Source: Albula goreensis | Lineage: Eukaryota; Chordata; Actinopteri; Albuliformes; Albulidae | Assembly (NCBI GenBank): GCA_022829145.1 | Contig: CM040741.1 | Coordinates: 51,926,180 to 51,990,179 of the forward strand | Direction of reading: 5' to 3' | Length of the DNA stretch: 64,000 nucleotides | Part shown: positions 52,210 through 64,000 of the stretch, piece after piece | How the letters are laid out: each line of letters begins with the position of its first letter | How positions within the stretch are numbered: position 1 is the stretch's first letter | Translations under genes and position numbers: made by a program | The notes under the pieces: model-generated | Databases searched by the model: none | What the model was told of the DNA's origin: nothing | The model's input: only the letters and a program-made list of their open reading frames with translations

Positions 52210-52237
<28 letters not shown>
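52209..52237. repeat. (CA)n microsatellite
   Basis: About 14 CA units. Confidence 0.95.
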
Positions 52238-52241
<4 letters not shown>

Positions 52242-53529
52242 ATTGACCCCTCTCCCTAAAAAACAAGAGCAAAAATCTGCACATAGCCTCCGACCAAGAT
52301 GCCGACCCAAGGGGACACAGCTGCTTCCCCTAACTCACAGCAATTCACAGAGTCAGACGGCCGCCTCAGTACACAGACAAACACCCCCATTTGACACCCC
52401 TTCCCTCCCAGACTCACAAATGTCCCCAAACACACAACCCCTTCTGTAAAACAGCCCCTCACCCCATCAGCAATATTCTATCAGTTGCTGTGGTCCTCCC
52501 CAAGGAGTCAAATAGGAAGCATCTTTTTGTGGTAGGAGGTTCTAGCTTCAGCTTAACCAGCCACATGTTTCGTATGTTACCATAGTGATTACCATAGTTT
52601 TAACCCAAGTTCAGTGAGTTAAACCCCAAATACGCTTGCTAAGGCATCACTCCAATGTCATAGTTCTAAAACCAAGGAAGGCTTGTTTCGTAATGCAATC
52701 ATTGAAATGCTGAGATGCAAAGGCCATGCTTAAACTAAACCCAAGAGTCATGTTATGGGACGAAGGCCTTACACCCTGATTCAGAAAAGTGAAAACAAAT
52801 GACACCTCAGTCATTCCAGCAGCATTTGTGCAGGCAGTAAAATGGGGAGCAATTTGTAGCATCTTCAATTAAATAATTATCATTCACAATAAATGTATTT
52901 TTTCCAAACCATTGTATCACTGACTATATTTAAACCCCAATAAACCCTAATGAACGAGCATATCCACCAAACAAAACAGGAGCATTTTGCATGCATTTTT
53001 GGTTTACAGAAAGGTATTTGTCTCAATTTGGCATGAAGGATTACTTTACAAAATTTTCAAAAATGACACAAGGGTTGAATGTTACGATACCCAGTCATTG
53101 TTCTCAGGAAAGGGTTGAGTAAAAACAAGAGACAAAACAACATAGTTCTCCACACAGAAGTGTGGGGATTGGAAGGACTATAATCTGTGTCCAACATTTA
53201 AATATCTACATAAAATGCTGAGTTGATGACGTTTTCTCCCTTGTCATTTATTAGAGGACCAACTTGCCCCGATATTTAATTTAATTTTTCATATTTACAA
53301 GTCATTTTCAGTTTCAACAAGAAGGGAGATGATATATAAGCACTTCAGGAATTTGAATCCACCACTATCTCATTTTTGACAGAATACTGCCGGCCTGCGG
53401 TTTTTGTGCTCTCCTGTAAAGCTGACGTGGCCGTGAAGTGGAGGGTTTGCTCATGTTGGGTCACAAATGAGTTAGTGGTGCACTTGGAGCAGTCTACAGG
53501 CTCTGGCCTCTTTCTATAAGACAAAGAAG

Positions 53530-53990
53530 TAAAATTATTTCTCTGTACTGATGACCTAGTTCTGTTGTCACTTACTGAAGAAGGCCTACAAAAGAACTTG
53601 GCACTGGTATAAGATTTCTGTCAAAACTGGGCACTGACAGTAAACTTAAAAAAGACCAAAGTAATGATCTTCCAAAAAACGAAGTCCATATGTTTTTTTT
53701 TTCTAGACGACACTGCCCTATTGCACACTCTAAATTATTTTTACCTTGGTCTAACAATCACAGCATCAGGCAGTTTTAGCATGGCAGTAAATGCTTGAAA
53801 GGCAGTGCTATAAAAGCATTCTTAACAGTATCACACCAATTAAAATCTGGTTAAAAGTCTTGGACATAATCCAATGCCCCTTCTTTGCTCCTTTTCCCTC
53901 CACCAAAACTATTTATGTCATGCAGCACCCTGCTCCATCCAACTCAGGACAAGACCGCTATGACACGCAATTCCAGCAATTCATATGATG
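53530..53990 (+). pseudogene. broken LINE reverse transcriptase fragment
   Basis: Plus-strand translation gives DDLVLLSLTEEGLQKNLALV, a stop at 53610-53612, then DFCQNWALTVNLKKTKVMIF. This is the palm region of a non-LTR (LINE) reverse transcriptase. The catalytic Y-x-D-D box at 53546-53555 is two bases short, which frameshifts the tyrosine away from the DD pair. Further frame breaks follow, and the sequence trails off near 53990. The length is a small part of a full LINE polymerase. It is inserted antisense to the host gene and is inactive. The family is not resolved. Confidence 0.8.
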
Positions 53991-54108
53991 ACGAGTGCTT
54001 GTCTCTTTCCAAACAATGAGATTAAGAAATATTATGGGTGCATAACCATTATTTTAAAAATAATTATTATTAATGATAATAATAACAACAACATTACCTC
54101 AATCCAGA

Positions 54109-54154
54109 TTTCCAGACTGTATAAAGATAAATGTATCTTTATACAATCTAGAAA
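54109..54154. repeat. 46-nt imperfect palindrome
   Basis: A 12-nt perfect arm TGTATAAAGATA (54118-54129) pairs with 54134-54145 across a 4-nt loop. Extension to 21-nt arms costs two mismatches. Confidence 0.85.
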
Positions 54155-54560
54155 GTGAGACAGTGAGAGGGAAAGAGATTGAGGGAACTAAAGAGTTGGA
54201 AGGAGATCAATAGTAAATATGAGGGCTTTTTCTCAGCACTTTAACAGGGGCTGTTAAGGGTGGGCAAAAATAGATAACTTCTAAGGCGAAATCACTGCTT
54301 CTCACCTGCAAAAACTATGCAGGGCACCAAAGAGTTTTTCCAAGCCTTAGTACTAAACCCTTGTGAACCTACAGCAGGAGAGAAGGAGAGCTATTGTGAA
54401 AATGGTCAGAATTAAGGGATTTAAACTTTGAAACCTCTGGGAAAATAGCCATTATATAAGATGTTTATCAAATCCTCTTTCTCTGAACATATAAAAGTTC
54501 CTGACATAAGATGGAGGGCTTCCCTGGTAGTTTGTATACCACCTTGAAAACCACTGAATT

Positions 54561-54610
54561 CTAATATGCTAACTGAAAGAGTATGTGACCTTTTTTAGTT
54601 AGCATATTAG
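54561..54610. repeat. inverted repeat with 14-nt perfect arms
   Basis: CTAATATGCTAACT (54561-54574) and its exact complement (54597-54610) flank 22 nt. It lies about 410 nt from the previous palindrome. Confidence 0.85.
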
Positions 54611-56737
54611 TGGAGGGATCTACACAAGATCACAACAAACAACACCACAGTAAATAATTTTCACCCAACCACTGATAAAAGTTGCATTCAACTTCAAAAT
54701 GCTTAATGTTTAAGACAACTGAAAAAAAAGGTTTAGCGTTTCTCCAAAATGTCTTTCTGAGTCACAGAGACAGGTGCCACCAACTCTGATCCAAACACCC
54801 AAACCACTTATTCGGCACTGCATACCAAAGATGAATGACAATTCATTAGCAGTTAAGAGTATTTAAACCATGTCTACCTTGATACAGAATAAGATGTGGC
54901 GTCTACTTAGCCTTATAGAAAGTCAGATAGGTGGTCTAACAATGTTAACATGCCTCTACTTAACCTTGCCCACAGGGGGAATAATGACCGGAAAATTGAC
55001 CAGAGAAGCGTGGTCACACCAGGCAAAAACTGAGAAAGCTGCAATATTCTACCAACAACCAAGACAAGCTTTCCACCCATACACAATCTAGAAGGTCAAG
55101 ACAGATATTTATAGAAAACATGCCATATAACCTGTTGGTCATCCAGCTCACCATTTCTGTAGGTTTGACAGCCTAATTCTACATATCCTTAGGGAAGAAG
55201 GACTGCAGCCCAAGGCCTTAAAGGTCTACATTGCCACCTAGTTACATAAGATCATTTTGTAATGGTGTTCACTGTAAGGTCCATCAGGCAGGTCCATCTA
55301 AGGCACATGAACAAAGTTATCCCTCAATGTGTTCGGAGCGTTAAAGCCACCACCGACAACATATCTCTAAACCACTCAAAACTGACCTGAACACTGCCCA
55401 ACACAGTGCCAGTAACTGTACATATTACTACTCAATGTTTTAGTAAAAAAGAACAAAAGAAATAATACTAGTAAGACAAAATAAAACAACTATAGTAAGC
55501 TTGGGGTGAGAGCCCTGATTCTGTGACATGGATATCATCAAGAAAAGGCCAGACTATGCTCTGCAAGGTCCTGATTGAGCCACACCTGTGCTTGCCTTGT
55601 AGTTCAGAGAGAAAGTGAAGGTCTGTTACAGAGGCAGATTTCACCTCCAGGACCTCCAGACAGAGTGTTATTAGTTATTTTTTGCTTGACCTTGGTCTTT
55701 AGCTGAATGGGCGAATTGTGTCTCTTATGTGGAGTGGTCAGCAATTTGAAGGCCACAGCAGACCTACTTCCCTCCCAATGGTACAGTCAGTGAGTTAATA
55801 TGTGATTGGAGGGTACAGATGGTGATGTCACACCCTGGAGATTCAATAAGAGTGCTATTAGTTCTCACAGCTGGAGATCTTCGTCTTTTATCTCTTGTGG
55901 GGAGTGGCCAGTGAGGATCACAGCTCAAAACCCACAACAGATGTAATTCCTCTGACAACGGCACATACACAGCTCAGTTATACCGAAAGACAGCCCACTC
56001 TTACTGGTGAGGTGGTTTTCTATGGTACAAAATCAGGTGAACTTAATCAATCTATGTGCACTTTCCCTTGCTCTCCAGTGCAAACATTTTGTAATGTACA
56101 AAAGCTCAAATCATATGGCAGGAGGCTGTTTGCAATCAGGTTCTGCTTTGTATCTTAAAACAATCATCCTTCATGTTGACTTTGCTAATAATGTGGATGC
56201 AGCCATGTAATTAAAATCAAATCTCAGGGGACTGGCTCATTGTAAAAGATGAATATTGTAGTTATGAGTCTAATGAATGTACTTTATGGATTCAGTTCCT
56301 GGTCTAAGAAACAGAATTTCAACACATCAGTATGCAACTGAAAGACACAGACATTACAGACCTTACAAGAGGAATAGTGCTGGCTGTACCTCAGTGATAT
56401 CAAACACATTTACCTTTGGCTTAAATCAATAAAGCATAAAAAGTGGGGATTTCACATGTGGTTAAAAGTTAAGGAGGAAATTTTCTCCCACAAGCAAAGC
56501 TATTTCCATTTTTAATATTTACGTCCCACACCATGAAGCTCATGGCACACTTCAAAAGTTTAATTCAGGCTGTAAAAGTTTTCTTTTATAAATGTACAGT
56601 AATTTACTGGCACCAGTAAAGTACAATGTATTTACTGTATTCATACTGTATTTGAAAAACACAGCATTGTACTGTAATTGTATACACAGTAATATGTTTT
56701 TATAAAGCCTTTTCTGTAAACAAATAAATATAGCAAC

Positions 56738-56885
56738 ACACTGTTTAGGCATTAGTAGACACTCTTATCTATAACAACTTACAGTGGATGTTGTACTGAA
56801 GCAAACCCTGAGAACATTGCGACCCTCTCAGGGAATCAACCCACCGCCTCTGAGATGAAATCCAAGCTCAGATTAAGCTGAACTG
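56738..56885 (+). repeat. degraded fish-type repeat remnant
   Basis: The order of GCATTAGTAGACACTCTTAT, ACAACTTACAGTGG and GGGAATCAACCC resembles a repeat common in teleosts that carries a word like GCAGACGCTTTTATCC followed by ACTTACA. This copy is heavily mutated. Confidence 0.5.
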
Positions 56886-59800
56886 CATAAAAGCTGTGTT
56901 TATTTCAGGAGTTCATTTTGTGTTGAAGAAATACCAGTCATGTGCAGAAGGACAAACCTCGCCCTGTTTTATTGGCAGAGACTATTAAAATGGGTGCCCA
57001 TCAAAATGATGTTGAGGACTACACATTCGCCACATTCTCAGTGGCATGCTGTGGGAGCAGCAAAACAGCGCACCTCTTTACTACAGTAAGGCAGTCTGTG
57101 CGATAACAGATCTATAAATGTGCATTCTCTTTCAAAGTCTGCATAGTAGAGCCACAAATCCTATTTATGCAATCACAGCTAAAATACCTAGTAACTAGAA
57201 ATAAGAGACTAACAACACATTCACACCGCTCAGACAGGAAAACAAAATTCATTCATTTTTCAGTTGGGAAAACGATAAAGCTATTTAAATAAGAACTTAA
57301 ATTACTCCTTTATTTATGCTCATAAATATTCACAATAATGAAGGGGCTGGCATGCCAGTACAGACTTCAAATTATATTTTTGAGAAGTTAACCACAGTAT
57401 GAAATCTGAGGAGTATGAAATCAATCAGCTAACCAAGAGCAGCTAAAAAAGGCCATGTCCCTGGAACAGAAAGAAAATGCTGGTTATGATAAATACAGAG
57501 ATGACATATTTTTTTGTCAGTAAAAGCAACAATTCCAAAACCCACTCAAACATAAAAAAGAAACACCTTTCAGGGAGACCGCACAAACCATAATCGAACA
57601 GTGAAAGCATGCAGGCAGAGACAGCTGAACCCTGTATAAATATGTGACCATGAAAACTTCTGAAATTTCCATTGTTACATCTGATTAAAATGCAGAGTTC
57701 AGCCTTATTTTCCAAAGACAATAGAACTCTGCAGTCAAACATTAAGGAGAATAGAGGCCAACCAATTAGTGTGCACTATGAAATATTCTCCCGATACCAA
57801 TAACTTTAAGAGAACAATTCCTCCGCACCAGCCGATTTTATAACCTCACAGCTTCTTATGAGAAGAACTACTCAGAGGGCATTCCTATTCACTGCGTTTA
57901 TATAAATAAAAATACACAAGGAAGTACAATCTTAACAGAGATGAGGGAATGGTCAAGAGAAGAGATACAAACATTGATTATGAGGCCATTAATCAAAAAC
58001 TATAAAAATCTGTAAGGACCCAGTGAAGTAGGCTTTTCTCAGTGTGGGCACTGGTACCTCCTGCCAGATGGGAAGGTTATAAAGTGCAGGGCATGATTGG
58101 GTTCAGATATGATGGTGAGGTCTTTGTGCCTGATGGCATAGGTTTTCATGTCAAAGACTTGTGCTGGATGTTTGATATTTTGGAACCAACCATGGTGATA
58201 CCCAGCAGTTGTTTATTGTCATTATGACAAAGCAGATACTGCCATACATGATTAAAGGTGTCACTACACTGTGGAACAGCAGGAGGAGATGGTGGGGTTG
58301 AATGAGAGTGATTGCAGTTTCCTGATGCTACAAAACTAAACTGCAGTTTGATTATGTGCTGACTAACTGAGAGTTTCCTTTCACCCTGAGCTATCTGATA
58401 AAATCTATTCCTTCCCCATCTTTTCCATTCCAGTTTCAAAAATATGCAAAAACACAGGCAAACAGAGAGGGGAAAAGGACTTCCTCATGTCACTGTACAT
58501 CCATACACCTGAATAATAATATTGCAATTTATAATAAAAAACCAGGGGGTGTTAGGCTGGATATGCCAAGCACACACAAACAAGCCAATTTCCTTGAAGT
58601 GCTCTGTGCACTCACCCATGCTTTTTCCCTTTTGTGTAAAATGACACCCATGCTGCTTTTTAAGCAAATCTTAAACTTTCTGTTCATGGCACAGCTTCCT
58701 CACAGACTTTTGAACTAAAATTTCCCTGACTGGTGTTTTGACCAGGTGCTTCTTCACAAATCTCCTCATAGTGTAGCCAAAGTGAGGCTATTTCACACAC
58801 CAGAGACCATCCTTGTATGGCTGTCTTCTCTCTGTTCATGACAGTGCCTGAATCCAAACAAGAGAGGACAAAAAAGATGCACCTTTCAAAATCTATAGTT
58901 GCTGTCTGACATTTTATATGACAAATCTTGTGTGAATGGGATGCACTGAAAGTGACGTGTTTTCGTTGTATGTTATGTTCTTAGATACCTTTTTTAAATT
59001 ATTACTTATTGATTAATGCATATATTTTCATGCTTTGTTTAGTTGTTTTTTTCCATTATAATGTAGCTTCTAAACAATTCAGTCAACCTTTAAATATTTA
59101 AAATGGATAAAAGTCTATAAATGATTACAAACTATACTACCGGTGTAAGCAGCATTGCAACAGGACATATTATAACCTTGTGTATATTTTCTTAATGTAG
59201 CACCCTAGGGCTACTCTATTTACTGAAGTAATCGTTGACTAAAGCAATGTATTTGTTATTTATCTATAGAATAGGAATGCTTTATTGGGCAATTAGTATC
59301 ATTTAAAAACATACTAAAACATATAAATTGTCTATGAATCTAATATTTGTATGTTTATTTACATTTACTCTATGTAGCTGAGGGAGATGCAGTTTCAAAA
59401 CCTGTTCTTCTACCTGGAGAGAATTTCATCCAGTGGGATTTTTACACAGAAAATAAAACATGTTGTTGGCCGTCTGTTTTGAACAAAGATAGGCTTGACT
59501 CATTGAGGAAGTGGAAGATAAATTAAGCTTATTTCACTCTGAAAGAAAGATATAGTCAAGTACCCACGAGCCCCATCACAGAAATAAATTACAGGGGGAA
59601 GAAAATAGGAAAAATGACTGATCATCTTAATTACTGGCATCGTCATCTTCATTATTATAACTACTCTCCCTTAATCGTTCTCCCTCAGTATGGATGTTGT
59701 GATAATGCCCTAGCATGTGAGAGGGCTCTTAGCAGCAGCAGGCTTCCTACATAGTTTTAATTATTCTATCATTTTCTTTGAATTAGTAGCGGTCTCTGAG

Positions 59801-60840
59801 TGTTCACAGACACAAGAATCACTTTTATGAGTTTATTCTTTATAATGCAAAGGAGGCAGATGCAAAGAGTAAACAGCTTTCCATGAAGGTTCATGTAATG
59901 ACTAATGCTTTGCTTTTATTGTGGGTATAATTTTACTGGACCTTGGTCTGCCAAAATAGATTATAACATGTTTTTTTTAGATGATACTTATGGCAATTCC
60001 ACTCCTGGGCCATTGTATGTATGCGGCACCGAGCAAGCACAGACGCCTACATGCTTTCCTCTCATCTCATTACGTAACTTTCAAGTTCTGCTGCTAGAAC
60101 TTATCAATCGTTAATTGTTCAAGGATTTTATGCATAAAATTCAGGTGCATGTAGCTTTGTTGAGCACAAAGCCTAATATAATATAATGTCTATATCACCC
60201 TTTCAACCAAAGAGTGATTGGAAATAAAAATAGTATCACTTAAATTTCAAATTAGCCTTGTGGATGAATAGGCACAAAACACAGAACATGCATGCCATCC
60301 AGAGAACATTCAGTTCTCATAAAATACATCTCTCTTCACACGTCCAATAGAGCCTCAAGCAGTTTTACTAGGAACATATTGTTTAAGCACTCATCTAAAT
60401 GTCAGATGTGACAGGGAAAGGAATGACACATTGTCAGATGTGACACTGACAGTGACAGAATGGTTTACAAACTGTTGCATTAATCTTGTTGGACTTCATT
60501 TAAGCCTGAAACTAAAGCCCTTCTCTGACCTCTAACAATTTAGGCAATGCTTCCCACGTACGCTAACCTTTTTCTGTCTTAAAAAGTCTGAAAGCAGTTT
60601 GTGCACCTGCAAGAAAAGCGCTGAACAAATCAAGTTCTTATTATACTGCACTGGATGATCATTTTTTCTTAGTTATGCACATTTAGCATTCCTGATTACC
60701 TCCTGTGAATGTTTACCATTTCTCTTGTTCAGGTCATACATTGTGCACCTATACCACTAGATATATCACGGTAGTATTCCTAGTCATTAACCTTGTTCAA
60801 GGACACAGCATAGTGTGGTATCCATGGACTGGTGGCCAAA

Positions 60841-60895
60841 GCATCTTTTTTGTAAAGCACTTTGAGGTGACAAGTGCAATATAAATGGATTCCAT
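60841..60895 (+). repeat. retroposon 3'-tail-like fragment
   Basis: TTGTAAAGCACTTTGAGG followed by GTGCAATATAAATG resembles the 3' tail shared by several vertebrate LINE/SINE families, with words like AAAGCGCTTTGAG and GCTATATAAAT. Confidence 0.5.
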
Positions 60896-61295
60896 CCATC
60901 AAAGCCTCTGACATGAAGATTTCTTCAGATGATGGTTGAGTGAATGAGAAGATAAACCAACCTCCCCATCAGAGAAAGTCATAATATGAAAACAAACGTG
61001 AAACATGTGCATGTGTGCAGCTGTTTCTGGTTCACAGGGCATCCCAGTGGGCCTGCATCGATTTTCCTGCTGCTCTGAGGAGGTAGGAGGAGAGGTCTTT
61101 GTTGAGAACAACCTCCATTAAAACCTACAGACCCTGGGCAAAACTCACAGGGCCTTTGTTGATGTCAGGCAGTGTGGGTCCCTCATGCTTGTTTGGTTTG
61201 CTTGGTGCTTGCCCTTTTTAAAATGTTGTCCTACCTGTAAAAGTTCCCTTCCTTTCTAACCTCTGGCCTAGCAGAAATCAATCTAGCAAACAAAA

Positions 61296-61608
61296 TACAG
61301 GAGGTCCTCGGGTTACGGAGGTCTCGAGTTATGTTGTTTCGTGGTTACGACGCACTCCCATAAATTACTTAAAAAACCTAGTTTCAACCTAAGCGGTTTG
61401 GTTTGTAAATATGACCACAGAAATAAAGGTAAGGAATTGTTCTCTCTCTTTTTTTATTATTGTTTCATTTAATTACTGCATTTTATATGTCCTTCATGTG
61501 TGTACAGTGTGAGTGACTTAAAGTGTTAATTTAGGTGTAATTTAGGTATAAATTCAGACTTGTGTTGAAAATCGGCTTACAACACGTCGTAGGAACGGAC
61601 CCCCTGTA
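61296..61608. mobile_element. Tc/mariner-like MITE
   Basis: The element runs from CAGGAGGTCC (61298) to GGACCCCCTG (ending 61606) and is flanked by TA on both sides. The ends are complementary at 9 of the first 10 positions. Inside, the repeated GGTTACG words near the left end (and related CTTACAACACG near the right end) are typical of Tigger-like nonautonomous elements. It is about 309 nt long with no coding capacity. Confidence 0.7.
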
Positions 61609-62074
61609 TATGGAAAAAAAAGTAACTGTACTTGTCCTTACCCATTTGGCTTAAACAATGCTTGGGTGATGCATTCTGAAGCTTGTTTCACCTAAGATAT
61701 TTAAGATGGCTGCTGCTCTTGATCCTTGGCTAGGCCTTTGGCTGAAATCAGCTGAAAAACTCTCACACACTTGCCTCAGCCTCAGGCATTCCGGCTTATA
61801 AGGGAACAAAGGGCAGTTGTATGAAAACTGTGAAGTTATGAGTTTCACCTTACAGATATGAGTGAACACAAACCAATAAAACTACAGAGTTTACTGAAGT
61901 TCCATTTCTATGCTCCTTGTGGCTCTAGGTCTAGATAACAATATGATTTGAACACTGAGGTCTGCAGGAATGAGTCCTGTTGTTGTACTGTAACCTATCT
62001 ATCAAATTTTAAGTTACAATCACAGTTTAAGCTTCCCTGCCAGGGTACATGCCCATGCTTTCCAGTAAAATTAC

Positions 62075-62179
62075 CTTTGCTGCGACGGCGCCCCCTGTGT
62101 TGTTCTGTGAAGAACTTGAGCTGATTTTCATCGTGAGCCTCTGGTCCTGTGTATCCAGAATGTCCAAAAACACTGCTCC
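62075..62179 (-). CDS. astn2: astrotactin exon, end of the cytosolic loop before the second membrane helix
   Basis: This is a 105-nt exon, phase 1 at both ends. The acceptor is a pyrimidine tract ending ctgtccctag at 62181-62180, and the donor is AAAG followed by gtaatt at 62074. It encodes about 34 residues beginning SSVFGHSGYTGPEAHDENQ and ending EQHRGRRRSK. The arginine-rich end lies just before the next exon's membrane helix, which agrees with the positive-inside rule and with the cytosolic loop known between the two astrotactin helices. The last base joins the first two bases of the exon at 49387 to make a glycine codon, so direct splicing keeps frame. This exon is less conserved than the ectodomain exons, so its membership rests on splice signals, phase and position as well as composition. 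An undetected small exon between it and 49387 cannot be excluded. The frame has no stop. Confidence 0.75.
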
Positions 62180-64000
62180 CTAGGGACAGAAGGTAGACTT
62201 TGAGCATGTCTTCGAAAATTTTTTTCTGGGATTCTGTTCTTAGTCAGAGTTGGCATTTCCCCCCAAAAGATTTCCTGATAAGCTTAAATATGGGAAGTTT
62301 AGCATTATTACCCTCTAACCCTCTCTTGAAAATGTTGAAAATCTTAGTCATTAGTATTCAAAAACATCAATTTATACATAATTTTACTACATATAAATAT
62401 TTCTTATTGCCATCCCTTAGTATACTCTCAATAACAGTATGCTTCACAGTGCATATACATTCATATAAGATACATTAACCCATATTAAAGTTAGCAGAAT
62501 AGAGTTGACTGCACATAGATGTTTGAGGCAAGAGTGACCTGACCAGTTTTGGCAAGACCAAAGAGCTCATCACTGTTCTTTCATTTCTTTTGTTGTGTGT
62601 CAATGCCTGAGAGGGACAAGCAGGAACTAAGCAAAATCTTTTCGACTCACTCACAAGGGTAAAGTATACAATCAAAAGCCAAGATAAAGAGAATGGTGCA
62701 GCCAACTAAAGGCATTTCCCAAGAAATGTTTAGCCTTCCTGGTATGAGTTAGCCTCCTTGTCGTACCAAGGCAGTGGCACAGCAGTTTAGTAGATGAAGA
62801 AGTGAATAAAACACCAGAAAGGACATCAATAAATGTGCAAGGTCAGCTTGAAATGTATAAAATTCCAGAAACAACAGAACAAAAAAAAATCTGTCTTGGA
62901 TTTTAACTGAAAAGGCCTTAGATGTAATGATGAAAATGTGAACTCATTCAAAAGTATTGACTGCTGGGATTAAAGGGGACACTTGGTTGATAACTCTGTG
63001 TAGGAGGACATGCCTCAAGGCCTATATTACACACATGCACACACATGAATATGCAGAGGAACAGACACAGACACATACAAGCATGTAAGTACTCCTACAC
63101 GCAAGCATACACACATACAGACACACATCCTCACCTCTCTCCCCTCTGACTCTATCTCCATCACCCTCACACCTCTCTCTCTCTCTCACACACCTCTGCT
63201 TCACACCCTCTCCTTCCCTCCTCAAATCACTCTCTCACTCTATCTATTTTTGCTCCTGTAGTTCTGCAAATGCTCAGTGTCTTTTGGAACTCTCTCAGCA
63301 TCCTTTGTCTCACACTGCCTTCCATTCCTTACCATCTGTCTGCTCAGCTCAGTATTTTCAGGGGTCCTCCATCAGTTCTGTCACTTTTATCAAGCTTTTC
63401 TTTATATATGTACTCCTTTCAGTACTCATTTCAATCCCACATGGGTATGTTTATTTCAGGATGAAAACATTCAATTAAATTCTTTTTTTTTTTTTAGTGT
63501 CTGTCAATTTTACATCCATTGAGCAATACCTGTCGCTGTTCTTTTTAAGGTTGATATTGGAGTCTTTTCAACAAGTTTTGAAATTCAAATTACAATGAAA
63601 AGGTAACGACAGCAACTACACATTAAAAATAATCACTCACTCTTTCTGTCAGTTCATGAATTATCTTAATTATAAAATAAAAGTAACACAATGCCAAAGT
63701 TGCTGAAGAGGAAGTCAAAAACTATTTTTCAGAAAGTCATATGATTTTTGCTATTTCTATCTTGGTATCTGTGACTGTCACTTGTTTCTCTTAAACAGAA
63801 GTTTCTATTGCCCACCTGTCCCAAGAGGGCTGGTACTTTCTTTGTGTCTAGGAGGTCTGGACTTCTTTGGTAGGTATGTTATTTTTGTGAAATATAAATG
63901 TCTCACACTTCTATTTTTTTCACATTCAATAAGAAAGTTGTGCTCTGTTTTGACCTCCTGAAGTTGACAGTGTGTGCACAACCTGTCCTCTCTCGGCAGC
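62180..64000 (-). other. upstream intron, partial
   Basis: No further exon with a convincing acceptor, donor and open phase was found here on the minus strand. The stretch holds an AT-rich segment, then a low-complexity CA/CT-rich patch at about 63025-63245, and a poly-T run near 63482-63496. The preceding exon of the gene must lie beyond the right edge. Confidence 0.6.
63025..63245. repeat. CA/CT-rich low-complexity tract
   Basis: Interrupted CACA/ACAC units pass into CTCTCT-rich pyrimidine sequence. Confidence 0.8.

Larger units (their letters stand above)
49388..62074 (-). other. intron of about 12.7 kb
   Basis: This intron lies between the loop exon and the transmembrane exon. It contains a 48-nt palindrome (50524-50571), a G-rich stretch (50878-50902), a (CA)n tract (51189-51290) and a LINE fragment (53530-53990). 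It also contains two more inverted repeats (54109-54154, 54561-54610), a fish-type repeat remnant (56738-56885), a LINE/SINE-like tail (60841-60895) and a MITE (61296-61608). The rest is AT-rich sequence in which I see no gene. Confidence 0.7.
26197..62179 (-). other. astn2: astrotactin-2 gene, internal part (six exons and five complete introns)
   Basis: Seen in sequence: six minus-strand exons with AG acceptors, GT donors and matching phases join into one continuous reading frame of 718 nt. Complete introns are about 12.7, 1.8, 15.9, 0.87 and 4.0 kb. Family knowledge: astrotactins are neuronal membrane glycoproteins with two membrane helices and a large C-terminal ectodomain containing EGF-like, MACPF-like, FNIII and annexin-like parts. 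ASTN2 pairs with ASTN1 and controls its surface level during glia-guided neuronal migration, and it is also reported to promote removal of synaptic membrane proteins. Paralogue choice: words such as [29 protein letters not shown] and [11 protein letters not shown] fit ASTN2 as I remember it, while ASTN1 differs at many of these positions. Neither end of the coding sequence is in the window. No host-intron gene such as TRIM32, which sits inside mammalian ASTN2, is present here. Confidence 0.85.

Noticed and set aside
52011-52310. Minus-strand open frame that might be an extra astrotactin exon between 62075 and 49387
   Set aside because: It contains a CA tract and shows no astrotactin motif. 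The flanking exons already join in phase without it.
58776-58800. Possible microRNA-488-like word (miR-488 is hosted by ASTN1 in mammals)
   Set aside because: Only AGGCTATTTC matches. The seed is absent and no hairpin forms, and the host here is the other paralogue.

Overview
The window is vertebrate genomic DNA, most likely from a ray-finned fish. It is AT-rich and full of microsatellites, and it carries degraded repeats of types common in teleosts. Almost all of it is intron. The single gene I can support lies on the minus strand and is an astrotactin gene, best matched to astrotactin-2 (astn2). Six internal coding exons are visible with consensus splice sites and fully compatible codon phases. 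In transcript order they are 62179-62075, 49387-49241, 47397-47230, 31332-31248, 30374-30300 and 26334-26197. Together they encode about 239 residues: the end of the cytosolic loop, the second transmembrane helix, the start of the ectodomain, the first EGF-like domain and the segment after it. The exons upstream (N-terminus, first membrane helix) and downstream (later EGF repeats, MACPF-like, FNIII and annexin-like parts) lie outside the window. The paralogue call rests on remembered family differences in the last two exons.

Layout from left to right. Positions 1-26196 are the first part of a very long downstream intron. It holds a TG-rich minisatellite (about 200-690), compound AT/AG and CA/GA microsatellites, and a probable decayed LTR-type element (about 6060-12965) with two diverged direct repeats and a trace of integrase C-terminal sequence. 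It also holds a short CpG-dense island (17795-17985), a fish-type interspersed repeat (18458-18606) and a three-part hairpin sequence (19084-19131). Positions 26197-31332 hold three exons close together. The 15.9-kb intron 31333-47229 contains a precise SOX/POU composite motif (42764-42778). Positions 47230-49387 hold the EGF-start exon and the transmembrane exon. The 12.7-kb intron 49388-62074 contains palindromes, a broken LINE reverse transcriptase (53530-53990) and a Tc/mariner-like MITE (61296-61608). The last coding exon is at 62075-62179.

The most interesting observations are not protein genes. They are a (CA)20 tract in sense orientation about 54 nt after the 5' splice site of the 168-nt exon, the symmetrical transmembrane exon whose skipping would keep frame but alter topology, the SOX/POU composite, the CpG-dense island inside an intron, and several near-perfect palindromes. 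I found no new multi-gene system, and no tRNA, rRNA or CRISPR sequence.
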